Below, piece by piece: positions 1 through 7,629 of a stretch of 64,000 nt of DNA. The position numbers and the translations under genes are program-made. How positions within the stretch are numbered: the stretch's first letter is position 1; the number at the start of each line of letters is the position of its first letter. The notes beneath the pieces were generated by a model. That model was not told the origin of the DNA, did no database searches, and saw nothing but the letters and a program-made list of their open reading frames with translations. Source of the DNA: Citrobacter gillenii (GTDB lineage Bacteria > Pseudomonadota > Gammaproteobacteria > Enterobacterales > Enterobacteriaceae); assembly GCF_013337685.1 (NCBI RefSeq), contig NZ_SUQN01000006.1:124001-188000 (forward strand). The letters run 5' to 3'.

Positions 1-858
1 GAAGTTATCGCGAATATTTAGCGTGAGCAGCTGCGTTCCCTGCTGCGCCAGTTGTGAAGCCAACGAGGTAAGCTGCAAGCGACATAATGCCGGGGTACAT
101 CCCGGTGACAACAAACAGGTTGCGGACTGAGCATCTACCCCATCATGTGCAGAGTGAGTACCATGCAGCGACCAGAGATATAACGGAATACGCCAGCGAA
201 GCGTGGTAAAAATAGCCTGAAGATGGCGAGCAACGTCGTCCATCTGTTGTGCTGTTAAGGGAGTGATGGGATCGGTGTGAACCAGCACATCCTGTTGCTG
301 GAAGTGGTTACCTACCCATACCGCCCCGTCCAGTGGGCGTCGATGCAGCTTGCGTATCGCATTGAACAAGGTGACATCCGGCGTGTCAGCCAGATCTCCC
401 CCCCAAATTAACACCACACCATCACCTTCAGCCCAGCGCTGAGAGGTGAGTTTAGGCACCAGTTGATCAACCTGAGAGGCATCCCCCATCACCAGCAGGA
501 TGCGGGTTTTGGCGCGCCAGCGACGACCATAATTAGTGTTAAGCACGTGGCGCAGTTCTTCAACCAAAAGACTACCGGAGACTGTTTGCGCTATTCGGTT
601 TTCATTCGCGGGAAAGGCCCCCTTTTTTTCCTCTTCTACCCGATGCTGTCGTTGATTTACGTAACGAGTGAAAACTGGCGACATACGGAACAAAATAGCC
701 AATATTATCGTCAAACTCGCTAAGAGTAATTTTTTAGCCGGTGAATCAGCCCCCAGCAGATCGCCATACCGTATAACCAGCCATGCCAGTCCCCCCAAAA
801 ATGCCACTATCAGAACACACAGACTTCCCTTACGCCACAGATGGCTTGTCGTATTCAT
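1..858 (-). CDS. tssM: TssM/IcmF-like T6SS membrane protein, partial (C-terminus beyond window)
   Basis: The reading frame is open from the ATG at 858 to base 1, giving 286 codons without a stop. The start has a GGAG Shine-Dalgarno five bases upstream and overlaps the end of the preceding gene by 29 bp. Two hydrophobic segments lie at about residues 12-30 and 44-60, followed by a soluble domain, which matches the N-terminal layout of IcmF/TssM. That family is the inner-membrane core that spans to the outer-membrane lipoprotein TssJ. At the place where IcmF proteins carry a Walker A loop the text reads RILLVMGDASQVDQL, so a GKT/GKS motif is missing. The call rests on topology and position in the T6SS locus; the diagnostic C-terminal domains are not in the window. 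Confidence 0.6.
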   Translation of the reverse strand, partial: MNTTSHLWRKGSLCVLIVAFLGGLAWLVIRYGDLLGADSPAKKLLLASLTIILAILFRMSPVFTRYVNQRQHRVEEEKKGAFPANENRIAQTVSGSLLVEELRHVLNTNYGRRWRAKTRILLVMGDASQVDQLVPKLTSQRWAEGDGVVLIWGGDLADTPDVTLFNAIRKLHRRPLDGAVWVGNHFQQQDVLVHTDPITPLTAQQMDDVARHLQAIFTTLRWRIPLYLWSLHGTHSAHDGVDAQSATCLLSPGCTPALCRLQLTSLASQLAQQGTQLLTLNIRDNF

Positions 859-2014
859 TCTCACTCCAGGGTAAAACGGTACAGATATATGACTGTTCAT
901 CCTGAACAGAAACGGCTAAATATGAGTCTGTGTAATGTTGCGCCATATCAGATGCTACGCCAGCACATAACCATCCTGAAAAAGGGCCAGGTATTCCCAT
1001 GTATTTTTCGAGAATGACACTATTATCCACCTGCCAGTGAGCGCCATAGCTATGCCCCATCGGATATAACTGCACATTCAGCGAATCAATTGATTGGCAA
1101 TCAGATACAATCGCCTTTGCATTTTTCGCACAAACCTGAGTAGTGAAGAAAGTGGTTAGATCTTGTGTCAGACATGATTTATCCAATGGCATCGGACGTA
1201 ACAAACGACATTTTCCCTTAAGACTATAATTACGTGCGACGTCATCGCTGACTAAGAGAAAAGCAGCCATTCCATCGGAGTAACTATTTTGCCCATTAAA
1301 TTGCAAAACCAGAACAAGATCGCTTCTGACTTCTGCATTTTTCAGATTAACGTCCAGTCGATAACAAGGGAATTGCGTTTCTACTCGTACAGAGGAAGGC
1401 TGTGGTCTGCCCGGTAAACTTGCCTGCCAAATACTGTGAAAGTTCACATTCAGCAAACGACGCATTTCTGGTGGAGCATCTGTGATGAATGTTACATGCA
1501 GAGGTATAGCTGTCGGCAATACATTGAGTGACTCACTTATACAGTTAAGTAAAACAGTTGTAGCATGGTATTGATTTTTAACCTGCGGTAAATAGTCGAT
1601 ACGACGAACCAGTCCATATTGGTTTTCAAGATTCTTTGATTGATTTGCAAGAAATGCGACGGTGATTTTATCCGGTAACAATACACAACTATTGAGCACA
1701 ACAAACGAACGTTCTCCCCATAACTGCCATTTGCTCTGAGCAAATAAAATTTCCTTTTGCAAAAATTCAAATTCCTCTAGTGCCCGGCTGTATAAATACC
1801 CCCTCAAACTGGCTAGTAGTATCCATAGAACCACCGGAAATAATGTAACCAGCCAAATGTTAAACTCACCCAAGAAAAGCACATATTTTTTCGCATGTAA
1901 CACAAAAAATAAGATACCCGCCAGTAATGATAATAAACCAGCGATTATCCAGCGCCAGAGCGACAACGTCTCAGGCTCTTTAGGTGTCAAAATATTATGG
2001 CGTTCCCAGCCCAT
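830..2014 (-). CDS. T6SS-locus membrane protein of unknown function, 394 aa
   Basis: I do not recognise a named family. Two hydrophobic segments lie near the N-terminus (about residues 19-40 and 52-70), followed by about 320 residues with no obvious catalytic motif, so it is probably an inner-membrane protein with a large soluble domain. The start has an AGGA motif seven bases upstream and lies four bases after the PAAR gene stop. Its end overlaps the TssM-like gene by 29 bp, so PAAR, this gene and the TssM-like gene look translationally coupled. The topology resembles the start of the TssM-like neighbour. It could be an accessory of the membrane complex or an immunity protein for something delivered by the PAAR tip. 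Its role is unknown. Confidence 0.75.
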   Translation of the reverse strand: MGWERHNILTPKEPETLSLWRWIIAGLLSLLAGILFFVLHAKKYVLFLGEFNIWLVTLFPVVLWILLASLRGYLYSRALEEFEFLQKEILFAQSKWQLWGERSFVVLNSCVLLPDKITVAFLANQSKNLENQYGLVRRIDYLPQVKNQYHATTVLLNCISESLNVLPTAIPLHVTFITDAPPEMRRLLNVNFHSIWQASLPGRPQPSSVRVETQFPCYRLDVNLKNAEVRSDLVLVLQFNGQNSYSDGMAAFLLVSDDVARNYSLKGKCRLLRPMPLDKSCLTQDLTTFFTTQVCAKNAKAIVSDCQSIDSLNVQLYPMGHSYGAHWQVDNSVILEKYMGIPGPFSGWLCAGVASDMAQHYTDSYLAVSVQDEQSYICTVLPWSENEYDKPSVA

Positions 2015-2018
2015 GATT

Positions 2019-2285
2019 TTATCCTATTGATGCTTCCGGTGCGCTTGAAATAACCTGACATCCACACATACTTCGACAACCATCGACAACTATCGGCTTC
2101 CCATCAGAAAACCATTCTGGCGAGCCTTCAATGATAGGGTTAACGCCATGAAAAGGGATAGGACAACTAACCATATCGCCCAGGAGTGCCACTGTTTTTC
2201 CTTGTACAAACATCGTCGAAGATGCAGATATAACCGTTCCACCGTGCGTTGTTTTATCACCCAACAATACAAAACCTTTTGACAT
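2019..2285 (-). CDS. PAAR-domain T6SS spike tip protein, 88 aa
   Basis: PAAR proteins form the sharp metal-bound cone on the VgrG trimer at the tip of the T6SS needle and can attach effectors. The start MSKGFVLLGDKTTHGG, the Thr-His-Gly-Gly turn, and the later Cys-Pro and Phe-His-Gly residues fit the family repeat and its zinc ligands. At 88 residues it is a bare PAAR domain with no fused toxin. I chose the ATG at 2285 because GGAG lies six bases upstream; an ATG ten codons earlier lacks a comparable site. It is followed after four bases by the 394-aa membrane protein gene. It is separated from the SUMF1 genes by a gene-free AT-rich gap, so it may have its own promoter. Confidence 0.85.
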   Translation of the reverse strand: MSKGFVLLGDKTTHGGTVISASSTMFVQGKTVALLGDMVSCPIPFHGVNPIIEGSPEWFSDGKPIVVDGCRSMCGCQVISSAPEASIG

Positions 2286-2657
2286 AATCAACTCCAAAAT
2301 AAGCAGTACGAACATTGATAAAATAAATAAACCGCAAAAAACACACAGATAGAAACAGCATTCAAAAAGTATTTATAGCTAATTACCTTATTAACTTATC
2401 ATTTATATTTTGATGCAATTTAAAATAAGCGAGATTGTGGTTGCGGTTGGGGAATTTACGAGATAACTCCTTTTAATAAATACATTTACCTTAATGTATT
2501 TTGTCACGCCGTTAACGCAATTAATATAACACACCAATAAACCACGAATAATTAGAGAGTAACTTTTTTTGACCACCACCCGAGCAAAAGATAGTTTTCA
2601 TTTATTTAACGAATGAGCCAGATAAACTTATCTATTATTCCGCAATCTATCTGAAAG
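2286..2657. other. AT-rich gene-free gap between SUMF1 lipoprotein genes and PAAR gene
   Basis: No credible gene is visible on either strand. The composition is strongly AT-rich compared with the flanking genes. It holds one perfect AT-rich hairpin (2478-2501) and otherwise nothing I can assign. Because the PAAR gene starts a new translationally coupled set, a promoter for it probably lies in the left half of this gap, but I could not pick one with confidence. Confidence 0.5.
2478..2501 (-). terminator. weak hairpin downstream of the SUMF1 operon
   Basis: AAATACATT at 2478-2486 pairs perfectly with AATGTATTT at 2493-2501 around a six-base loop. It lies about 160 bases after the last SUMF1 stop. 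The stem is AT-only apart from one pair and no long U tract follows on the minus strand, so it is at best a weak terminator. Confidence 0.3.
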
Positions 2658-3545
2658 CTATTTCACATTCACCACGCAGCGAAAGCCAAAATTGGGAGGG
2701 AATTCGTTATCTTCTGCTTTATGCCCGTCAAAAAGTGGGGAAGGGAGACTCGACTTACGAAACATGGTCAGGGCATATTGATAATCTCCTCCTGAGTATC
2801 CCCTCATAATTTTCTTGTCGCCGCTCTCCGGTCCCTGTGGGTTATCAACCGGCGAGTGCGCATAGTAGTCCGCCGCATACCAGTCATTAGCCCATTCATC
2901 ACCGCTTAGCCCCATGTCATACAACCCCAGTGGATTGGGGGGATATTTCCCGACCGGGTAAATCGATATCCCTACATCGTTCATTTTTGCTCTTTCATCA
3001 AAGGTGGGAACATTGACTCCGCGCTCTATTTTTCCGTTACTGGTGGCATAGGGCAAATACTGTCCCCGGGAGCGGGCCGCGTATTCCCACTGCGCTTCGG
3101 TGGGTAAATCCCCCCGTTTACCCGACATTTTACCCAGCCACAGGCAGTAGTCTTTAGCCATCTGCCAGGGGACGCTGACGGACACATTATCCGCCAGTAA
3201 CTTTCCATCAAAGATATAAGTAAGCTTTTTGCCATGGGTGATTTTTATATACTCATTATAATCTTTATAAGTGACCTTATATTTGCCAATCATAAAGTCA
3301 CTCAGCCTGACCTTATGCAGGTATTTATCATCCTGGTTCATGCTGAAGGGCAGTTTTTCCCAAATCAGCGGACCGAAGTCCCCCATTAAAAACTCACCGC
3401 CCGTGACCGGGACCATATTATCCAGCGAACGCTTCACCAGCGCCTGCGTGAGCTGCTGGTTTTCAGCACTGGTGCTGTTATCACAGCCGGTCAGTAGCAG
3501 CAAAAATATTCCTGGGGTGATAACTTTAAGAATATGCGTCGTCAT
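2658..3545 (-). CDS. SUMF1-fold lipoprotein, tandem copy 3 of 3 (candidate T6SS immunity)
   Basis: This 295-aa protein has a lipoprotein signal peptide ending LLLLTGC at Cys21 and then a formylglycine-generating-enzyme-like (SUMF1/PvdO) domain. The family text is visible: VPVTGGEFLMGD, PVDNPQGPESG, and the closing GFRCVV. Only three cysteines exist (21, 134, 290), so the catalytic cysteine pair of true formylglycine enzymes is not visible. Binding rather than catalysis is more likely. Residue +2 after the lipid cysteine is Asp, with Asn at +3, which in E. coli rules predicts retention in the inner membrane facing the periplasm. Its start overlaps the stop of copy 2 by four bases. Position after a candidate effector suggests immunity, which is inference. 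Confidence 0.8.
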   Translation of the reverse strand: MTTHILKVITPGIFLLLLTGCDNSTSAENQQLTQALVKRSLDNMVPVTGGEFLMGDFGPLIWEKLPFSMNQDDKYLHKVRLSDFMIGKYKVTYKDYNEYIKITHGKKLTYIFDGKLLADNVSVSVPWQMAKDYCLWLGKMSGKRGDLPTEAQWEYAARSRGQYLPYATSNGKIERGVNVPTFDERAKMNDVGISIYPVGKYPPNPLGLYDMGLSGDEWANDWYAADYYAHSPVDNPQGPESGDKKIMRGYSGGDYQYALTMFRKSSLPSPLFDGHKAEDNEFPPNFGFRCVVNVK

Positions 3546-4429
3546 CCGTTATTCACCACGCAGCGAAAAACAAAATTAGGGAGGAATTTATTATCTTCAG
3601 TCTTACGCCCGTCTAAAAGCGGAGAAGGAAAATCTGACTCTCGAAACATGGTCAGGGCATACTGATAATCCCCTCCCGCATAGCCCCTCTGCACTTTCCT
3701 GTCGCCACTCTCCGGTCCCTGTGGGTTATCAACCGGCGAGTGCGCATAGTAGTCCGCCGCATACCAGTCATTAACCCACTCCTGACCACTTAGTCCCATG
3801 TCATACAATCCCAGTGGATTGGGGGGATATTTCCCGACCGGGTAGTAAGGAAATCCCGTACCAGTCATTTTCAATTTTTCATCAGAGGTTGGGACATTGA
3901 CACCCTCTTCTATTTTTCCGTTACTGGTGGCATAGGGCAAATACTGTCCCCGGGAGCGGGCCGCGTATTCCCACTGCGCTTCAGTGGGTAAATCCACCCG
4001 TTTACCCGACATTTTACCCAGCCACAGGCAGTAGTCTTTGGCCATCTGCCAGGGGACGCTGACGGACACATCATCCGCCAGTACTTTTCCCTTCCACAGA
4101 TAAACGAGTTTTTTCCGATGGGTGATTTTAATATACTCATTATAATCTTTATGTGTGACCTTATATTTGCCAATCATAAAGTCACTCAGCCTGACCTTAT
4201 GCAGGTATTTATCATCCTGGTTCATGCTGAAGGGCAGTTTTTCCCAAATCAGCGGACCGAAATCCCCCATTAAAAACTCACCGCCCGCGACCGGGACCAT
4301 ATTATCCAGCGAACGCTTCACCAGCGCCTGCGTGAGCTGCTGGTTTTCCGCACTGGTGCTGTTATCACAGCCGGTCAGTAGCAGCAAAAATATTCCCGGG
4401 GTAAGAAACTTCAGAATATGCGCCGTCAT
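3542..4429 (-). CDS. SUMF1-fold lipoprotein, tandem copy 2 of 3 (candidate T6SS immunity)
   Basis: This is a 295-aa near-duplicate of the copies on either side. The signal peptide (LLLLTGC, Cys21, Asp at +2) is almost the same as in copy 3. Long stretches are identical in all three copies, for example the block around residues 51-92 and the block around 197-215. Differences cluster at about residues 105-120, 175-196, 216-219, 244-251 and 264-284. Such clustered change is expected if one face of the fold contacts a variable partner. It overlaps both neighbours by four bases (ATGA), so the three are translated as a coupled set. The lack of a catalytic Cys pair applies here too. Confidence 0.8.
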   Translation of the reverse strand: MTAHILKFLTPGIFLLLLTGCDNSTSAENQQLTQALVKRSLDNMVPVAGGEFLMGDFGPLIWEKLPFSMNQDDKYLHKVRLSDFMIGKYKVTHKDYNEYIKITHRKKLVYLWKGKVLADDVSVSVPWQMAKDYCLWLGKMSGKRVDLPTEAQWEYAARSRGQYLPYATSNGKIEEGVNVPTSDEKLKMTGTGFPYYPVGKYPPNPLGLYDMGLSGQEWVNDWYAADYYAHSPVDNPQGPESGDRKVQRGYAGGDYQYALTMFRESDFPSPLLDGRKTEDNKFLPNFVFRCVVNNG

Positions 4430-5307
4430 CCGTTATTCACCACGCAGCGAAAGCCATAATTGGGGGGGAATTTATTATCCTCAGCCTTATGCCCGTCCCA
4501 AAGCGGAGATGGAAAGTTCGACTTACGAAACATGGTTAGAGCTGCCTGATAATCTCCTCCTGAGTACCCCCTTAACACCTTCCTGTCGCCGGTTTCCGGT
4601 CCCTGCGGGTTATCAACCGGCGAGTGCGCATAATAGTCCGCTGCATACCAGTCATTAGCCCACTCCAGACCACTTAGTCCCATGTCATACAATCCCAGTG
4701 GATTGGGGGGATATTTCCCGACCGGGTAAATGGGTACTCCTATATCATTCATTTTTGCTCTTTCATCAAAGGAGGGGACATTGACTCCGCGCTCTATTTT
4801 TCCGTTACTGGTGGCATAGGGCAAATACTGTCCCCGGGAGCGGGCCGCGTATTCCCACTGCGCTTCAGTGGGTAAATCCACCCGTTTACCCGACATTTTA
4901 CCCAGCCACAGGCAGTAGTCTTTGGCCATCTGCCAGGGGACGCTGACGGACACGTCATCCGCCAGTAACTTTCCACCACCAATATAAGTGAGCTTTTTAT
5001 GATGGGTGATTTTTATATACTCATTATAATCTTTATGAGTGACCTTATATTTGCCGATCATAAAGTCACTCAGCCTGACCTTATGCAGGTATTTATCATC
5101 CTGGTTCATGCTGAAGGGCAGTTTTTCCCAAATCAGCGGGCCGAAATCCCCCATTAAAAACTCACCGCCCGTGACCGGGACCATATTATCCAGCGAACGC
5201 TTCACCAGCGCCTGCGTGAGCTGCTGGTTTTCAGCACTGGTGCTGTTATCACAGCCATTACAAAAAATGATTGTTACTAATAGCGCGGCGCAGTATTGCT
5301 TATTCAT
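4426..5307 (-). CDS. SUMF1-fold lipoprotein, tandem copy 1 of 3 (candidate T6SS immunity)
   Basis: First transcribed of the three copies, 293 aa, starting 14 bases after the effector candidate stop with AAGGA seven bases before the ATG. Its signal peptide is unrelated to the other two: it reads TIIFCNGC at the lipidation site, a poorer lipobox because Cys and Asn occupy -3 and -2. From that cysteine (Cys19) onward it rejoins the other copies at GCDNSTSAENQQ, keeping Asp at +2. This suggests recombination or gene conversion in the mature part with a separate 5-prime end. Its position directly after the candidate effector is the usual slot for an immunity gene. A secretory-lipoprotein location is likely, but lipidation is less certain than for copies 2 and 3. 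Confidence 0.78.
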   Translation of the reverse strand: MNKQYCAALLVTIIFCNGCDNSTSAENQQLTQALVKRSLDNMVPVTGGEFLMGDFGPLIWEKLPFSMNQDDKYLHKVRLSDFMIGKYKVTHKDYNEYIKITHHKKLTYIGGGKLLADDVSVSVPWQMAKDYCLWLGKMSGKRVDLPTEAQWEYAARSRGQYLPYATSNGKIERGVNVPSFDERAKMNDIGVPIYPVGKYPPNPLGLYDMGLSGLEWANDWYAADYYAHSPVDNPQGPETGDRKVLRGYSGGDYQAALTMFRKSNFPSPLWDGHKAEDNKFPPNYGFRCVVNNG

Positions 5308-5321
5308 TATGATATCCTTAA

Positions 5322-7601
5322 TTAAGCCGTTCTGGTCTGTCCGTCATCACTCATGGGGTCATATGTCTGTTGCAGGTCAATCAACGCTAAATACTGATCC
5401 ATTAATTTATCGGGTATCGGTTTGAACGGATCTTCTGGTGCAATACAGTCAGGAAGATTGCTATATAACTCAGGTAGTTTCTTACCGTAATGGGTAAAAA
5501 ATATAGAATCATTCTCACCATCGGAAAGGAATGTAATTACCGTCTGCTCATTTTTAATGCGGTCACCTTTTGTCGCCCCCGGACTTTCAGTAATATGCTG
5601 CATAACATTGTCGTAATCCGCTTTACTCTGCACCCATTTCAACGCCAGGAAGATGGCCTGCTTACGACGTTTCATTGGTCCTAACTTCCAGGAGTTAAAC
5701 GTGAGCGGGTTATTGTTTTGGTTTCGCGGATCGAGAGGGTCTGCCCAATTGATATCCATTAGCTGCGCTATCAGCGCGCCTTTGGTTTCCGGTGGCGAGT
5801 ATTTAAACTGATCCGGGTTATTCAGCACACTCTCCATCAGCTTAACCCGATTATTTTCCTCAGTTAAATCATTAAGTAATTGAAAAACGATATCCGTTGT
5901 CTCACCGACCATAACGACCGCCGCCTGGACGCCACGGGCCGCCATAATTAAGGGGATGGCGCACAATGCCTGAAAGGCATCTAATTCCATCATGTCGGCT
6001 AACTTCTGATAATCAACGCTGCGCAGCATATACATAAAGCTTTTCATAAAGGCAAAATAGCAGCCGCTATCAACCTCGAACCCCAGACTCCCCTTTGCAC
6101 CGGCTCCCCAGCAAAATGCCGCTTTACAAAAAATACGAAAACGCCCCTGGATGTAGGTGACGTAGAAAACCGCACTTCCCCCGGCACCCGCCTGTAGCGA
6201 TACCCCCAGTTCCAGCTTCGCAATTGCCGCAAATTTCCGTTCTTTACTGACGATGGTTTTATCGTCCGTCTTCCCGACGTTAGCCGGAGGCGTGTCGTCA
6301 GGATGCGGGTCGAACCATTCTATGGCACCGCTGATATTGCCCCCGAACTGGGCACCCACAAAAGCGCCGATTTCTCCTCCGCCCTGTGCTTCAGGCGTTT
6401 CCGGAGTATGTAAATTAATTGTTCGTTTGCCCGGTAGCGGCGGGGGAGGAAGCTCCGCAGGGCGGCCTTTAATACCGTAACCTTTGCCCATTTCACCACT
6501 CCAGTCGAGCGTTGCGCCAACCTCAACGGCTACACTGGCTCCGACACTGCCGGACAACACCATCTTCAGGGCAAAACGCAGCGCCCCCATATTACAGATA
6601 CCGCCAGGTGTTTGTGGGGTATCGGCTTTTGCCGGAAACAGCAGACTGATGCCTAATCTGTCCGGAACATAGAGAGTGCTTTCTGCTTTCGCTTCACCTA
6701 ACGCAAAGCTGGCGTGCCCTTCAATTTTCCCTTCGACCTTACCCTGAAGTGGATTAAATTCCACGGATGCCCCTGCACCATGGCTAAATCGCATGAGCTG
6801 GGCCTGAGCGCTAATATCAACATACTGATGATAGACGGACTCGTCAGTATTCCCTCCCTTCGGCCAGGTCAGCGATTTATTCATCTCTTTTGCCCAATCG
6901 CTGACAATTGTGTTGCTGTCCTCACAAATATCAAAATTGAATTTAACAGAGGCTTCTTTCAGCTGTTTTTTGAGTTCCTGGGGGTCTATTTTTGCCTGGC
7001 GCACAGTTTTATTAACAGTTTTTCCGTTTTTATCTTGCGCAGTGATATTTTTGTCATGGTACTTAATAAAGCTAGCTTCACCTGTTTTTTTATCAACATT
7101 GCTAAGCTTATACCTGCGCCAACCTTCTTTGATCTTATCAGAACGAATATAAGTTTTTTTGAATCCAGTGACAGAGTTTTTATTAAGGGGAATTAACTCC
7201 ATGATGCCAATGGCACTCTCCTTCATTTTTTCATCCAAAAGTTCCCCTTCAGGGACATTGGCCGTGAGAGTCATTAATTCCTGGCGAAACGCTTTATTGG
7301 CTTTATTGAGTGCGGCGTATGCTTCTGTTACCTTACTCTGAAGCTGTCTTTCTGGTACGCTATCAGCTTGTTGAATTGCCGCATAATTGGCTTCATCAAG
7401 ATCTTTCTGTGCCTGTAGCTGTTTTTCCAGTAATCCTGATAAAAAGTAATGTTCCTCCTTAATTGTTTTCTCAGCGCCTGCGTCAACACAGAGTATGGTC
7501 GCGCTACCTGGGTGGAGATAAAGTTCTGGATCGTATTTACCTTTAACAACTTTTCCCGAACCTTGCGCAGACGTTTTAGTTTTTTCTTCACCTGTTGCCA
7601 T
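5322..7601 (-). CDS. candidate T6SS effector, 759 aa, unrecognised family
   Basis: No named domain is recognised. The start at 7601 has GGGAGG five bases upstream, better than a codon two residues earlier. The protein opens with about 30 polar residues, then a helical Lys/Glu/Gln-rich stretch at about 55-115 that could be coiled coil. From about 270 to 510 it has repeated Gly/Ala-rich alternating segments, for example around 340-367, 409-428 and 460-510. A hydrophobic segment follows at about 547-568, and a polar C-terminal 190 residues. There is a proline run near 386-392. Placement after a vgrG with an adaptor tail and before lipoproteins that would face the periplasm fits a cargo effector acting on membrane or periplasm. 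Membrane insertion is inference; no catalytic motif was seen. Confidence 0.65.
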   Translation of the reverse strand: MATGEEKTKTSAQGSGKVVKGKYDPELYLHPGSATILCVDAGAEKTIKEEHYFLSGLLEKQLQAQKDLDEANYAAIQQADSVPERQLQSKVTEAYAALNKANKAFRQELMTLTANVPEGELLDEKMKESAIGIMELIPLNKNSVTGFKKTYIRSDKIKEGWRRYKLSNVDKKTGEASFIKYHDKNITAQDKNGKTVNKTVRQAKIDPQELKKQLKEASVKFNFDICEDSNTIVSDWAKEMNKSLTWPKGGNTDESVYHQYVDISAQAQLMRFSHGAGASVEFNPLQGKVEGKIEGHASFALGEAKAESTLYVPDRLGISLLFPAKADTPQTPGGICNMGALRFALKMVLSGSVGASVAVEVGATLDWSGEMGKGYGIKGRPAELPPPPLPGKRTINLHTPETPEAQGGGEIGAFVGAQFGGNISGAIEWFDPHPDDTPPANVGKTDDKTIVSKERKFAAIAKLELGVSLQAGAGGSAVFYVTYIQGRFRIFCKAAFCWGAGAKGSLGFEVDSGCYFAFMKSFMYMLRSVDYQKLADMMELDAFQALCAIPLIMAARGVQAAVVMVGETTDIVFQLLNDLTEENNRVKLMESVLNNPDQFKYSPPETKGALIAQLMDINWADPLDPRNQNNNPLTFNSWKLGPMKRRKQAIFLALKWVQSKADYDNVMQHITESPGATKGDRIKNEQTVITFLSDGENDSIFFTHYGKKLPELYSNLPDCIAPEDPFKPIPDKLMDQYLALIDLQQTYDPMSDDGQTRTA

Positions 7602-7629
7602 AAACACCTCCCTGTTTAAAATTAAAAAA

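Noticed and set aside
2658-5307. The repeated SUMF1 genes could be targets of a diversity-generating retroelement, since C-lectin/SUMF1 folds are common targets.
   Set aside because: No reverse transcriptase or template repeat is visible in the window, and the differences spread over several patches rather than a single C-terminal variable region.
2658-5307. The SUMF1 genes as true formylglycine-generating enzymes for a sulfatase.
   Set aside because: The catalytic cysteine pair is not visible and no sulfatase gene is nearby.
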